DNA from: Baylisascaris procyonis
Taxonomy: Eukaryota; Nematoda; Chromadorea; Rhabditida; Ascarididae
Assembly: GCA_037389465.1 (NCBI GenBank)
Contig: JAZARR010000164.1
Coordinates: 687,501 to 751,500 of the forward strand
Length of the DNA: 64,000 nucleotides
Direction: 5' to 3'
Below are positions 14,001 to 29,000 of this stretch, one piece after another; within the stretch, counting starts at the first letter, position 1; the number at the start of each line of letters is the position of its first letter. The position numbers were made by a program, and so were the translations under genes. The notes beneath the pieces were generated by a model. It searched no databases and was not told the origin of the DNA. It was given only the letters and a program-made list of their open reading frames with translations.

Positions 14001-17000
14001 TGGCTAAGGCGGAAGTAAAAAGTTGCTAGTTATGAAAAAAGCTTCGTCGAATTACAGTTGTTGACGCTAACACATATGACAATTCCTGAGTAAGCCGAAC
14101 GTGGGAGGAGGAAGGGGGAACAGGAGGGATGGCTTAGGTTTTTGATTCTCTCGAAGGATATCCAAGAAATTTTTTATTAGAGTCGGAGAGGTCTCTGTGC
14201 TGCCATGCATTTCTACGCTTCCATTCAGAGAATTTTAATGATATTACAATTTTAGGTGAATCTAGGTACGAGAACGTCAATTGTGAAGGGAACACTTTTA
14301 TCGAAGAGGACATTGTAGTAACTCGGCGTCAGATATCATCGCGTACTCGCAAAAGAAATTCGTCACCGTCTTTTACGCGCTCATCTTCATCGAAAATGCC
14401 TCGTCAGCGAGTAATTGAGTACGTTTCTTAACTTGGGCGCTTTTATTTATCAGTCTTAGCTTAGCGAATATCATCCGTAAACAATATAACTTCTTTGAAG
14501 TGCACATTCAGGTGTTGTACATTCTGCGGTTCTCTCCAATCCTCTTCATAGATCATTTTCCCTGATTATTCATTTTTTTCGTGCTTGGCATTTGTTGGAT
14601 TTTTTCAAGTTTGTAGGTGTTAGGTTTTAGAAAACGTTTTCGGAAGAGGAAAACTGCTCGTGGTGTTGGTGACGATGAGTTTCTAAGCTGTCTTCTAGTT
14701 TTTTTTCATGGTCAGTAAAATTATTATTAATGAATTCTTATTTTACTTTTATTACTAGTAATTTTTCGCTAGTAATTACTAGTAATTACTTACTAAAGTA
14801 ATATGTCTTATCAGTTTTATTGCCTCAGAATCAGAGCCGTTTCTCGCCGAATATTGTTGTGATTATTTTGAATTTCACTACTATGGTGTTTTGGAAACAC
14901 TTGTTTTTTTATCATCACTGTGCTTATCTTATCAATACTGCTGCTATCTTATCACGAACTTTCTCTGCTTCATACTACAGCTGTTTTATCGATAACCTTG
15001 CCTTATTGGTACTGCCACTGTCTCATCAATACCTTATCAACAACCTCTTTGCTTATTGCTAGTATCATTGTCTTATCGGTATCTTATCAACACTCGCTAT
15101 CCTATTTTTTATCGATAACCTTGCCTTATTGGTACTGCCATTGTCTCATCAATACCTTATCAACAACCTCTTTGCTTATTGCTAGTATCATTGTCTTATC
15201 GGTATCTTATCAACACTCGCTATCCTATTTTTTATCGATAACCTTGCCTTATTGGTACTGCCATTGTCTCATCAATACCTTATCAACAACCTCTTTGCTT
15301 ATTGCTAGTATCATTGTCTTATCGGTATCTTATCAACACTCGCTATCCTATTTTTTATCGATAACCTTGCCTTATTGGTACTGCCATTGTCTCATCAATA
15401 CCTTATCAACAACCTCTTTGCTTATTGCTAGTATCATTGTCTTATCGGTATCTTATCAACACTCGCTATCCTATTTTTTATCGATAACCTTGCCTTATTG
15501 GTACTGCCATTGTCTCATCAATACCTTATCAACAACCTCTTTGCTTATTGCTAGTATCATTGTCTTATCGGTATCTTATCAACACTCGCTATCCTATTTT
15601 TTATCGATAACCTTGCCTTATTGGTACTGCCATTGTCTCATCAATACCTTATCAACAACCTCTTTGCTTATTGCTAGTATCATTGTCTTATCGGTATCTT
15701 ATCAACACTCGCTATGCTATTTTTTATCGATAACCTTGCCTTATTGGTACTGCCATTGTCTCATCAATACCTTATCAACAACCTCTTTGCTTATTGCTAG
15801 TATCATTGTCTTATCGGTATCTTATCAACACTCGCTATCCTATTTTTTATCGATAACCTTGCCTTATTGGTACTGCCATTGTCTCATCAATACCTTATCA
15901 ACAACCTCTTTGCTTATTGCTAGTATCATTGTCTTATCGGTATCTTATCAACACTCGCTATCCTATTTTTTATCGATAACCTTGCCTTATTGGTACTGCC
16001 ACTGTCTCATCAATACCTTATCAACAACCTCTTTGCTTATTGCTAGTATCATTGTCTTATCGGTATCTTATCAACACTCGCTATCCTATTTTTTATCGAT
16101 AACCTTGCCTTATTGGTACTGCCATTGTCTCATCAATACCTTATCAACAACCTCTTTGCTTATTGCTAGTATCATTGTCTTATCGGTATCTTATCAACAC
16201 TCGCTATCCTATTTTTTATCGATAACCTTGCCTTATTGGTACTGCCATTGTCTCATCAATACCTTATCAACAACCTCTTTGCTTATTGCTAGTATCATTG
16301 TCTTATCGGTATCTTATCAACACTCGCTATCCTATTTTTTATCGATAACCTTGCCTTATTGGTACTGCCATTGTCTCATCAATACCTTATCAACAACCTC
16401 TTTGCTTATTGCTAGTATCATTGTCTTATCGGTATCTTATCAACACTCGCTATCCTATTTTTTATCGATAACCTTGCCTTATTGGTACTGCCATTGTCTC
16501 ATCAATACCTTATCAACAACCTCTTTGCTTATTGCTAGTATCATTGTCTTATCGGTATCTTATCAACACTCGCTATCCTATTTTTTATCGATAACCTTGC
16601 CTTATTGGTACTGCCACTGTCTCATCAATACCTTATCAACAACCTCTTTGCTTATTGCTAGTATCATTGTCTTATCGGTATCTTATCAACACTCGCTATC
16701 CTATTTTTTATCGATAACCTTGCCTTATTGGTACTGCCATTGTCTCATCAATACCTTATCAACAACCTCTTTGCTTATTGCTAGTATCATTGTCTTATCG
16801 GTATCTTATCAACACTCGCTATCCTATTTTTTATCGATAACCTTGCCTTATTGGTACTGCCATTGTCTCATCAATACCTTATCAACAACCTCTTTGCTTA
16901 TTGCTAGTATCATTGTCTTATCGGTATCTTATCAACACTCGCTATCCTATTTTTTATCGATAACCTTGCCTTATTGGTACTGCCATTGTCTCATCAATAC

Positions 17001-20000
17001 CTTATCAACAACCTCTTTGCTTATTGCTAGTATCATTGTCTTATCGGTATCTTATCAACACTCGCTATCCTATTTTTTATCGATAACCTTGCCTTATTGG
17101 TACTGCCACTGTCTCATCAATACCTTATCAACAACCTCTTTGCTTATTGCTAGTATCATTGTCTTATCGGTATCTTATCAACACTCGCTATCCTATTTTT
17201 TATCGATAACCTTGCCTTATTGGTACTGCCATTGTCTCATCAATACCTTATCAACAACCTCTTTGCTTATTGCTAGTATCATTGTCTTATCAGTATCTTA
17301 TCAACACTCGCTATCCTATTTTTTATCGATAACCTTGCCTTATTGGTACTGCCACTGTCTCATCAATACCTTATCAACAACCTCTTTGCTTATTGCTAGT
17401 ATCATTGTCTTATCGGTATCTTATCAACACTCGCTATCCTATTTTTTATCGATAACCTTGCCTTATTGGTACTGCCATTGTCTCATCAATACCTTATCAA
17501 CAACCTCTTTGCTTATTGCTAGTATCATTGTCTTATCGGTATCTTATCAACACTCGCTATCCTATTTTTTATCGATAACCTTGCCTTATTGGTACTGCCA
17601 TTGTCTCATCAATACCTTATCAACAACCTCTTTGCTTATTGCTAGTATCATTGTCTTATCGGTATCTTATCAACACTCGCTATCCTATTTTTTATCGATA
17701 ACCTTGCCTTATTGATACTGCCATTGTCTCATCAATACCTTATCAACAACCTCTTTGCTTATTGCTAGTATCATTGTCTTATCGGTATCTTATCAACACT
17801 CGCTATCCTATTTTTTATCGATAACCTTGCCTTATTGGTACTGCCACTGTCTCATCAATACCTTATCAACAACCTCTTTGCTTATTGCTAGTATCATTGT
17901 CTTATCGGTATCTTATCAACACTCGCTATCCTATTTTTTATCGATAACCTTGCCTTATTGGTACTGCCATTGTCTCATCAATACCTTATCAACAACCTCT
18001 TTGCTTATTGCTAGTATCATTGTCTTATCAGTATCTTATCAACACTCGCTATCCTATTTTTTATCGATAACCTTGCCTTATTGGTACTGCCATTGTCTCA
18101 TCAATACCTTATCAACAACCTCTTTGCTTATTGCTAGTATCATTGTCTTATCGGTATCTTATCAACACTCGCTATCCTATTTTTTATCGATAACCTTGCC
18201 TTATTGGTACTGCCATTGTCTCATCAATACCTTATCAACAACCTCTTTGCTTATTGCTAGTATCATTGTCTTATCGGTATCTTATCAACACTCGCTATCC
18301 TATTTTTTATCGATAACCTTGCCTCATTGGTACTGCCATTGTCTCATCAATACCTTATCAACAACCTCTTTGCTTATTGCTAGTATCATTGTCTTATCGG
18401 TATCTTATCAACACTCGCTATCCTATTTTTTATCGATAACCTTGCCTTATTGGTACTGCCATTGTCTCATCAATACCTTATCAACAACCTCTTTGCTTAT
18501 TGCTAGTATCATTGTCTTATCGGTATCTTATCAACACTCGCTATCCTATTTTTTATCGATAACCTTGCCTTATTGGTACTGCCATTGTCTCATCAATACC
18601 TTATCAACAACCTCTTTGCTTATTGCTAGTATCATTGTCTTATCGGTATCTTATCAACACTCGCTATCCTATTTTTTATCGATAACCTTGCCTTATTGGT
18701 ACTGCCATTGTCTCATCAATACCTTATCAACAACCTCTTTGCTTATTGCTAGTATCATTGTCTTATCGGTATCTTATCAACACTCGCTATCCTATTTTTT
18801 ATCGATAACCTTGCCTTATTGGTACTGCCATTGTCTCATCAATACCTTATCAACAACCTCTTTGCTTATTGCTAGTATCATTGTCTTATCGGTATCTTAT
18901 CAACACTCGCTATCCTATTTTTTATCGATAACCTTGCCTTATTGGTACTGCCATTGTCTCATCAATACCTTATCAACAACCTCTTTGCTTATTGCTAGTA
19001 TCATTGTCTTATCAGTATCTTATCAACACTCGCTATCCTATTTTTTATCGATAACCTTGCCTTATTGGTACTGCCACTGTCTCATCAATACCTTATCAAC
19101 AACCTCTTTGCTTATTGCTAGTATCATTGTCTTATCGGTATCTTATCAACACTCGCTATCCTATTTTTTATCGATAACCTTGCCTTATTGGTACTGCCAC
19201 TGTCTCATCAATACCTTATCAACAACCTCTTTGCTTATTGCTAGTATCATTGTCTTATCGGTATCTTATCAACACTCGCTATCCTATTTTTTATCGATAA
19301 CCTTGCCTTATTGGTACTGCCACTGTCTCATCAATACCTTATCAACAACCTCTTTGCTTATTGCTAGTATCATTGTCTTATCGGTATCTTATCAACACTC
19401 GCTATGCTATTTTTTATCGATAACCTTGCCTTATTGGTACTGCCATTGTCTCATCAATACCTTATCAACAACCTCTTTGCTTATTGCTAGTATCATTGTC
19501 TTATCGGTATCTTATCAACACTCGCTATCCTATTTTTTATCGATAACCTTGCCTTATTGGTACTGCCACTGTCTCATCAATACCTTATCAACAACCTCTT
19601 TGCTTATTGCTAGTATCATTGTCTTATCGGTATCTTATCAACACTCGCTATGCTATTTTTTATCGATAACCTTGCCTTATTGGTACTGCCATTGTCTCAT
19701 CAATACCTTATCAACAACCTCTTTGCTTATTGCTAGTATCATTGTCTTATCGGTATCTTATCAACACTCGCTATCCTATTTTTTATCGATAACCTTGCCT
19801 TATTGGTACTGCCACTGTCTCATCAATACCTTATCAACAACCTCTTTGCTTATTGCTAGTATCATTGTCTTATCGGTATCTTATCAACACTCGCTATCCT
19901 ATTTTTTATCGATAACCTTGCCTTATTGGTACTGCCATTGTCTCATCAATACCTTATCAACAACCTCTTTGCTTATTGCTAGTATCATTGTCTTATCGGT

Positions 20001-23000
20001 ATCTTATCAACACTCGCTATCCTATTTTTTATCGATAACCTTGCCTTATTGGTACTGCCATTGTCTCATCAATACCTTATCAACAACCTCTTTGCTTATT
20101 GCTAGTATCATTGTCTTATCGGTATCTTATCAACACTCGCTATCCTATTTTTTATCGATAACCTTGCCTTATTGGTACTGCCATTGTCTCATCAATACCT
20201 TATCAACAACCTCTTTGCTTATTGCTAGTATCATTGTCTTATCGGTATCTTATCAACACTCGCTATCCTATTTTTTATCGATAACCTTGCCTTATTGGTA
20301 CTGCCATTGTCTCATCAATACCTTATCAACAACCTCTTTGCTTATTGCTAGTATCATTGTCTTATCGGTATCTTATCAACACTCGCTATCCTATTTTTTA
20401 TCGATAACCTTGCCTTATTGGTACTGCCATTGTCTCATCAATACCTTATCAACAACCTCTTTGCTTATTGCTAGTATCATTGTCTTATCGGTATCTTATC
20501 AACACTCGCTATCCTATTTTTTATCGATAACCTTGCCTTATTGGTACTGCCATTGTCTCATCAATACCTTATCAACAACCTCTTTGCTTATTGCTAGTAT
20601 CATTGTCTTATCAGTATCTTATCAACACTCGCTATCCTATTTTTTATCGATAACCTTGCCTTATTGGTACTGCCACTGTCTCATCAATACCTTATCAACA
20701 ACCTCTTTGCTTATTGCTAGTATCATTGTCTTATCGGTATCTTATCAACACTCGCTATCCTATTTTTTATCGATAACCTTGCCTTATTGGTACTGCCACT
20801 GTCTCATCAATACCTTATCAACAACCTCTTTGCTTATTGCTAGTATCATTGTCTTATCGGTATCTTATCAACACTCGCTATGCTATTTTTTATCGATAAC
20901 CTTGCCTTATTGGTACTGCCATTGTCTCATCAATACCTTATCAACAACCTCTTTGCTTATTGCTAGTATCATTGTCTTATCGGTATCTTATCAACACTCG
21001 CTATCCTATTTTTTATCGATAACCTTGCCTTATTGGTACTGCCACTGTCTCATCAATACCTTATCAACAACCTCTTTGCTTATTGCTAGTATCATTGTCT
21101 TATCGGTATCTTATCAACACTCGCTATGCTATTTTTTATCGATAACCTTGCCTTATTGGTACTGCCATTGTCTCATCAATACCTTATCAACAACCTCTTT
21201 GCTTATTGCTAGTATCATTGTCTTATCGGTATCTTATCAACACTCGCTATCCTATTTTTTATCGATAACCTTGCCTTATTGGTACTGCCACTGTCTCATC
21301 AATACCTTATCAACAACCTCTTTGCTTATTGCTAGTATCATTGTCTTATCGGTATCTTATCAACACTCGCTATGCTATTTTTTATCGATAACCTTGCCTT
21401 ATTGGTACTGCCACTGTCTCATCAATACCTTATCAACAACCTCTTTGCTTATTGCTAGTATCATTGTCTTATCGGTATCTTATCAACACTCGCTATCCTA
21501 TTTTTTATCGATAACCTTGCCTTATTGGTACTGCCATTGTCTCATCAATACCTTATCAACAACCTCTTTGCTTATTGCTAGTATCATTGTCTTATCGGTA
21601 TCTTATCAACACTCGCTATCCTATTTTTTATCGATAACCTTGCCTCATTGGTACTGCCATTGTCTCATCAATACCTTATCAACAACCTCTTTGCTTATTG
21701 CTAGTATCATTGTCTTATCGGTATCTTATCAACACTCGCTATCCTATTTTTTATCGATAACCTTGCCTTATTGGTACTGCCACTGTCTCATCAATACCTT
21801 ATCAACAACCTCTTTGCTTATTGCTAGTATCATTGTCTTATCAGTATCTTATCAACACTCGCTATGCTATTTTTTATCGATAACCTTGCCTTATTGGTGC
21901 TGCCATTGTCTCATCAATACCTTATCAACAACCTCTTTGCTTATTGCTAGTATCATTGTCTTATCAGTATCTTATCAACACTCGCTATGCTATTTTTTAT
22001 CGATAACCTTGCCTTATTGGTACTGCCACTGTCTCATCAATACCTTATCAACAACCTCTTTGCTTATTGCTAGTATCATTGTCTTATCAGTATCTTATCA
22101 ACACTCGCTATGCTATTTTTTATCGATAACCTTGCCTTATTGGTACTGCCATTGTCTCATCAATACCTTATCAACAACCTCTTTGCTTATTGCTAGTATC
22201 ATTGTCTTATCAGTATCTTATCAACACTCGCTATGCTATTTTTTATCGATAACCTTGCCTTATTGGTACTGCCATTGTCTCATCAATACCTTATCAACAA
22301 CCTCTTTGCTTATTGCTAGTATCATTGTCTTATCAGTATCTTATCAACACTCGCTATCCTATTTTTTATCGATAACCTTGCCTTATTGGTACTGCCATTG
22401 TCTCATCAATACCTTATCAACAACCTCTTTGCTTATTGCTAGTATCATTGTCTTATCAGTATCTTATCAACACTCGCTATGCTATTTTTTATCGATAACC
22501 TTGCCTTATTGGTACTGCCATTGTCTCATCAATACCTTATCAACAACCTCTTTGCTTATTGCTAGTATCATTGTCTTATCGGTATCTTATCAACACTCGC
22601 TATGCTATTTTTTATCGATAACCTTGCCTTATTGGTACTGCCATTGTCTCATCAATACCTTATCAACAACCTCTTTGCTTATTGCTAGTATCATTGTCTT
22701 ATCGGTATCTTATCAACACTCGCTATCCTATTTTTTATCGATAACCTTGCCTTATTGGTACTGCCATTGTCTCATCAATACCTTATCAACAACCTCTTTG
22801 CTTATTGCTAGTATCATTGTCTTATCAGTATCTTATCAACACTCGCTATGCTATTTTTTATCGATAACCTTGCCTTATTGGTACTGCCATTGTCTCATCA
22901 ATACCTTATCAACAACCTCTTTGCTTATTGCTAGTATCATTGTCTTATCGGTATCTTATCAACACTCGCTATCCTATTTTTTATCGATAACCTTGCCTTA

Positions 23001-26000
23001 TTGGTACTGCCATTGTCTCATCAATACCTTATCAACAACCTCTTTGCTTATTGCTAGTATCATTGTCTTATCAGTATCTTATCAACACTCGCTATGCTAT
23101 TTTTTATCGATAACCTTGCCTTATTGGTACTGCCATTGTCTCATCAATACCTTATCAACAACCTCTTTGCTTATTGCTAGTATCATTGTCTTATCAGTAT
23201 CTTATCAACACTCGCTATGCTATTTTTTATCGATAACCTTGCCTTATTGGTACTGCCATTGTCTCATCAATACCTTATCAACAACCTCTTTGCTTATTGC
23301 TAGTATCATTGTCTTATCGGTATCTTATCAACACTCGCTATCCTATTTTTTATCGATAACCTTGCCTTATTGGTACTGCCATTGTCTCATCAATACCTTA
23401 TCAACAACCTCTTTGCTTATTGCTAGTATCATTGTCTTATCAGTATCTTATCAACACTCGCTATGCTATTTTTTATCGATAACCTTGCCTTATTGGTACT
23501 GCCATTGTCTCATCAATACCTTATCAACAACCTCTTTGCTTATTGCTAGTATCATTGTCTTATCAGTATCTTATCAACACTCGCTATGCTATTTTTTATC
23601 GATAACCTTGCCTTATTGGTACTGCCATTGTCTCATCAATACCTTATCAACAACCTCTTTGCTTATTGCTAGTATCATTGTCTTATCAGTATCTTATCAA
23701 CACTCGCTATGCTATTTTTTATCGATAACCTTGCCTTATTGGTACTGCCATTGTCTCATCAATACCTTATCAACAACCTCTTTGCTTATTGCTAGTATCA
23801 TTGTCTTATCAGTATCTTATCAACACTCGCTATGCTATTTTTTATCGATAACCTTGCCTTATTGGTACTGCCATTGTCTCATCAATACCTTATCAACAAC
23901 CTCTTTGCTTATTGCTAGTATCATTGTCTTATCAGTATCTTATCAACACTCGCTATGCTATTTTTTATCGATAACCTTGCCTTATTGGTACTGCCATTGT
24001 CTCATCAATACCTTATCAACAACCTCTTTGCTTATTGCTAGTATCATTGTCTTATCAGTATCTTATCAACACTCGCTATGCTATTTTTTATCGATAACCT
24101 TGCCTTATTGGTACTGCCATTGTCTCATCAATACCTTATCAACAACCTCTTTGCTTATTGCTAGTATCATTGTCTTATCAGTATCTTATCAACACTCGCT
24201 ATGCTATTTTTTATCGATAACCTTGCCTTATTGGTACTGCCATTGTCTCATCAATACCTTATCAACAACCTCTTTGCTTATTGCTAGTATCATTGTCTTA
24301 TCAGTATCTTATCAACACTCGCTATGCTATTTTTTATCGATAACCTTGCCTTATTGGTACTGCCATTGTCTCATCAATACCTTATCAACAACCTCTTTGC
24401 TTATTGCTAGTATCATTGTCTTATCAGTATCTTATCAACACTCGCTATGCTATTTTTTATCGATAACCTTGCCTTATTGGTACTGCCATTGTCTCATCAA
24501 TACCTTATCAACAACCTCTTTGCTTATTGCTAGTATCATTGTCTTATCAGTATCTTATCAACACTCGCTATGCTATTTTTTATCGATAACCTTGCCTTAT
24601 TGGTACTGCCATTGTCTCATCAATACCTTATCAACAACCTCTTTGCTTATTGCTAGTATCATTGTCTTATCAGTATCTTATCAACACTCGCTATGCTATT
24701 TTTTATCGATAACCTTGCCTTATTGGTACTGCCATTGTCTCATCAATACCTTATCAACAACCTCTTTGCTTATTGCTAGTATCATTGTCTTATCAGTATC
24801 TTATCAACACTCGCTATGCTATTTTTTATCGATAACCTTGCCTTATTGGTACTGCCATTGTCTCATCAATACCTTATCAACAACCTCTTTGCTTATTGCT
24901 AGTATCATTGTCTTATCAGTATCTTATCAACACTCGCTATGCTATTTTTTATCGATAACCTTGCCTTATTGGTACTGCCATTGTCTCATCAATACCTTAT
25001 CAACAACCTCTTTGCTTATTGCTAGTATCATTGTCTTATCAGTATCTTATCAACACTCGCTATGCTATTTTTTATCGATAACCTTGCCTTATTGGTACTG
25101 CCATTGTCTCATCAATACCTTATCAACAACCTCTTTGCTTATTGCTAGTATCATTGTCTTATCAGTATCTTATCAACACTCGCTATGCTATTTTTTATCG
25201 ATAACCTTGCCTTATTGGTACTGCCATTGTCTCATCAATACCTTATCAACAACCTCTTTGCTTATTGCTAGTATCATTGTCTTATCAGTATCTTATCAAC
25301 ACTCGCTATGCTATTTTTTATCGATAACCTTGCCTTATTGGTACTGCCATTGTCTCATCAATACCTTATCAACAACCTCTTTGCTTATTGCTAGTATCAT
25401 TGTCTTATCAGTATCTTATCAACACTCGCTATGCTATTTTTTATCGATAACCTTGCCTTATTGGTACTGCCATTGTCTCATCAATACCTTATCAACAACC
25501 TCTTTGCTTATTGCTAGTATCATTGTCTTATCAGTATCTTATCAACACTCGCTATGCTATTTTTTATCGATAACCTTGCCTTATTGGTACTGCCATTGTC
25601 TCATCAATACCTTATCAACAACCTCTTTGCTTATTGCTAGTATCATTGTCTTATCAGTATCTTATCAACACTCGCTATGCTATTTTTTATCGATAACCTT
25701 GCCTTATTGGTACTGCCATTGTCTCATCAATACCTTATCAACAACCTCTTTGCTTATTGCTAGTATCATTGTCTTATCAGTATCTTATCAACACTCGCTA
25801 TGCTATTTTTTATCGATAACCTTGCCTTATTGGTACTGCCATTGTCTCATCAATACCTTATCAACAACCTCTTTGCTTATTGCTAGTATCATTGTCTTAT
25901 CAGTATCTTATCAACACTCGCTATGCTATTTTTTATCGATAACCTTGCCTTATTGGTACTGCCATTGTCTCATCAATACCTTATCAACAACCTCTTTGCT

Positions 26001-29000
26001 TATTGCTAGTATCATTGTCTTATCAGTATCTTATCAACACTCGCTATGCTATTTTTTATCGATAACCTTGCCTTATTGGTACTGCCATTGTCTCATCAAT
26101 ACCTTATCAACAACCTCTTTGCTTATTGCTAGTATCATTGTCTTATCAGTATCTTATCAACACTCGCTATGCTATTTTTTATCGATAACCTTGCCTTATT
26201 GGTACTGCCATTGTCTCATCAATACCTTATCAACAACCTCTTTGCTTATTGCTAGTATCATTGTCTTATCAGTATCTTATCAACACTCGCTATGCTATTT
26301 TTTATCGATAACCTTGCCTTATTGGTACTGCCATTGTCTCATCAATACCTTATCAACAACCTCTTTGCTTATTGCTAGTATCATTGTCTTATCAGTATCT
26401 TATCAACACTCGCTATGCTATTTTTTATCGATAACCTTGCCTTATTGGTACTGCCATTGTCTCATCAATACCTTATCAACAACCTCTTTGCTTATTGCTA
26501 GTATCATTGTCTTATCAGTATCTTATCAACACTCGCTATGCTATTTTTTATCGATAACCTTGCCTTATTGGTACTGCCATTGTCTCATCAATACCTTATC
26601 AACAACCTCTTTGCTTATTGCTAGTATCATTGTCTTATCAGTATCTTATCAACACTCGCTATGCTATTTTTTATCGATAACCTTGCCTTATTGGTACTGC
26701 CATTGTCTCATCAATACCTTATCAACAACCTCTTTGCTTATTGCTAGTATCATTGTCTTATCAGTATCTTATCAACACTCGCTATGCTATTTTTTATCGA
26801 TAACCTTGCCTTATTGGTACTGCCACTGTCTCATCAATACCTTATCAACAACCTCTTTGCTTATTGCTAGTATCATTGTCTTATCAGTATCTTATCAACA
26901 CTCGCTATGCTATTTTTTATCGATAACCTTGCCTTATTGGTACTGCCATTGTCTCATCAATACCTTATCAACAACCTCTTTGCTTATTGCTAGTATCATT
27001 GTCTTATCAGTATCTTATCAACACTCGCTATGCTATTTTTTATCGATAACCTTGCCTTATTGGTACTGCCACTGTCTCATCAATACCTTATCAACAACCT
27101 CTTTGCTTATTGCTAGTATCATTGTCTTATCAGTATCTTATCAACACTCGCTATGCTATTTTTTATCGATAACCTTGCCTTATTGGTACTGCCACTGTCT
27201 CATCAATACCTTATCAACAACCTCTTTGCTTATTGCTAGTATCATTGTCTTATCAGTATCTTATCAACACTCGCTATGCTATTTTTTATCGATAACCTTG
27301 CCTTATTGGTACTGCCACTGTCTCATCAATACCTTATCAACAACCTCTTTGCTTATTGCTAGTATCATTGTCTTATCGGTATCTTATCAACACTCGCTAT
27401 GCTATTTTTTATCGATAACCTTGCCTTATTGGTACTGCCACTGTCTCATCAATACCTTATCAACAACCTCTTTGCTTATTGCTAGTATCATTGTCTTATC
27501 AGTATCTTATCAACACTCGCTATGCTATTTTTTATCGATAACCTTGCCTTATTGGTACTGCCACTGTCTCATCAATACCTTATCAACAACCTCTTTGCTT
27601 ATTGCTAGTATCATTGTCTTATCAGTATCTTATCAACACTCGCTATGCTATTTTTTATCGATAACCTTGCCTTATTGGTACTGCCACTGTCTCATCAATG
27701 CCTTATCAACAACCTCTTTGCTTATTGCTAGTATCATTGTCTTATCAGTATCTTATCAACACTCGCTATGCTATTTTTTATCGATAACCTTGCCTTATTG
27801 GTACTGCCATTGTCTCATCAATACCTTATCAACAACCTCTTTGCTTATTGCTAGTATCATTGTCTTATCAGTATCTTATCAACACTCGCTATGCTATTTT
27901 TTATCGATAACCTTGCCTTATTGGTACTGCCACTGTCTCATCAATACCTTATCAACAACCTCTTTGCTTATTGCTAGTATCATTGTCTTATCGGTATCTT
28001 ATCAACACTCGCTATGCTATTTTTTATCGATAACCTTGCCTTATTGGTACTGCCACTGTCTCATCAATACCTTATCAACAACCTCTTTGCTTATTGCTAG
28101 TATCATTGTCTTATCAGTATCTTATCAACACTCGCTATGCTATTTTTTATCGATAACCTTGCCTTATTGGTACTGCCATTGTCTCATCAATACCTTATCA
28201 ACAACCTCTTTGCTTATTGCTAGTATCATTGTCTTATCAGTATCTTATCAACACTCGCTATGCTATTTTTTATCGATAACCTTGCCTTATTGGTACTGCC
28301 ATTGTCTCATCAATACCTTATCAACAACCTCTTTGCTTATTGCTAGTATCATTGTCTTATCAGTATCTTATCAACACTCGCTATGCTATTTTTTATCGAT
28401 AACATTGCCTTATTGGTACTGCCATTGTCTCATCAATACCTTATCAACAACCTCTTTGCTTATTGCTAGTATCATTGTCTTATCAGTATCTTATCAACAC
28501 TCGCTATGCTATTTTTTATCGATAACCTTGCCTTATTGGTACTGCCATTGTCTCATCAATACCTTATCAACAACCTCTTTGCTTATTGCTAGTATCATTG
28601 TCTTATCAGTATCTTATCAACACTCGCTATGCTATTTTTTATCGATAACCTTGCCTTATTGGTACTGCCATTGTCTCATCAATACCTTATCAACAACCTC
28701 TTTGCTTATTGCTAGTATCATTGTCTTATCAGTATCTTATCAACACTCGCTATGCTATTTTTTATCGATAACCTTGCCTTATTGTTACTGCCACTGTCTC
28801 ATCAATACCTTATCAACAACCTCTTTGCTTATTGCTAGTATCATTGTCTTATCAGTATCTTATCAACACTCGCTATGCTATTTTTTATCGATAACCTTGC
28901 CTTATTGGTACTGCCATTGTCTCATCAATACCTTATCAACAACCTCTTTGCTTATTGCTAGTATCATTGTCTTATCAGTATCTTATCAACACTCGCTATG

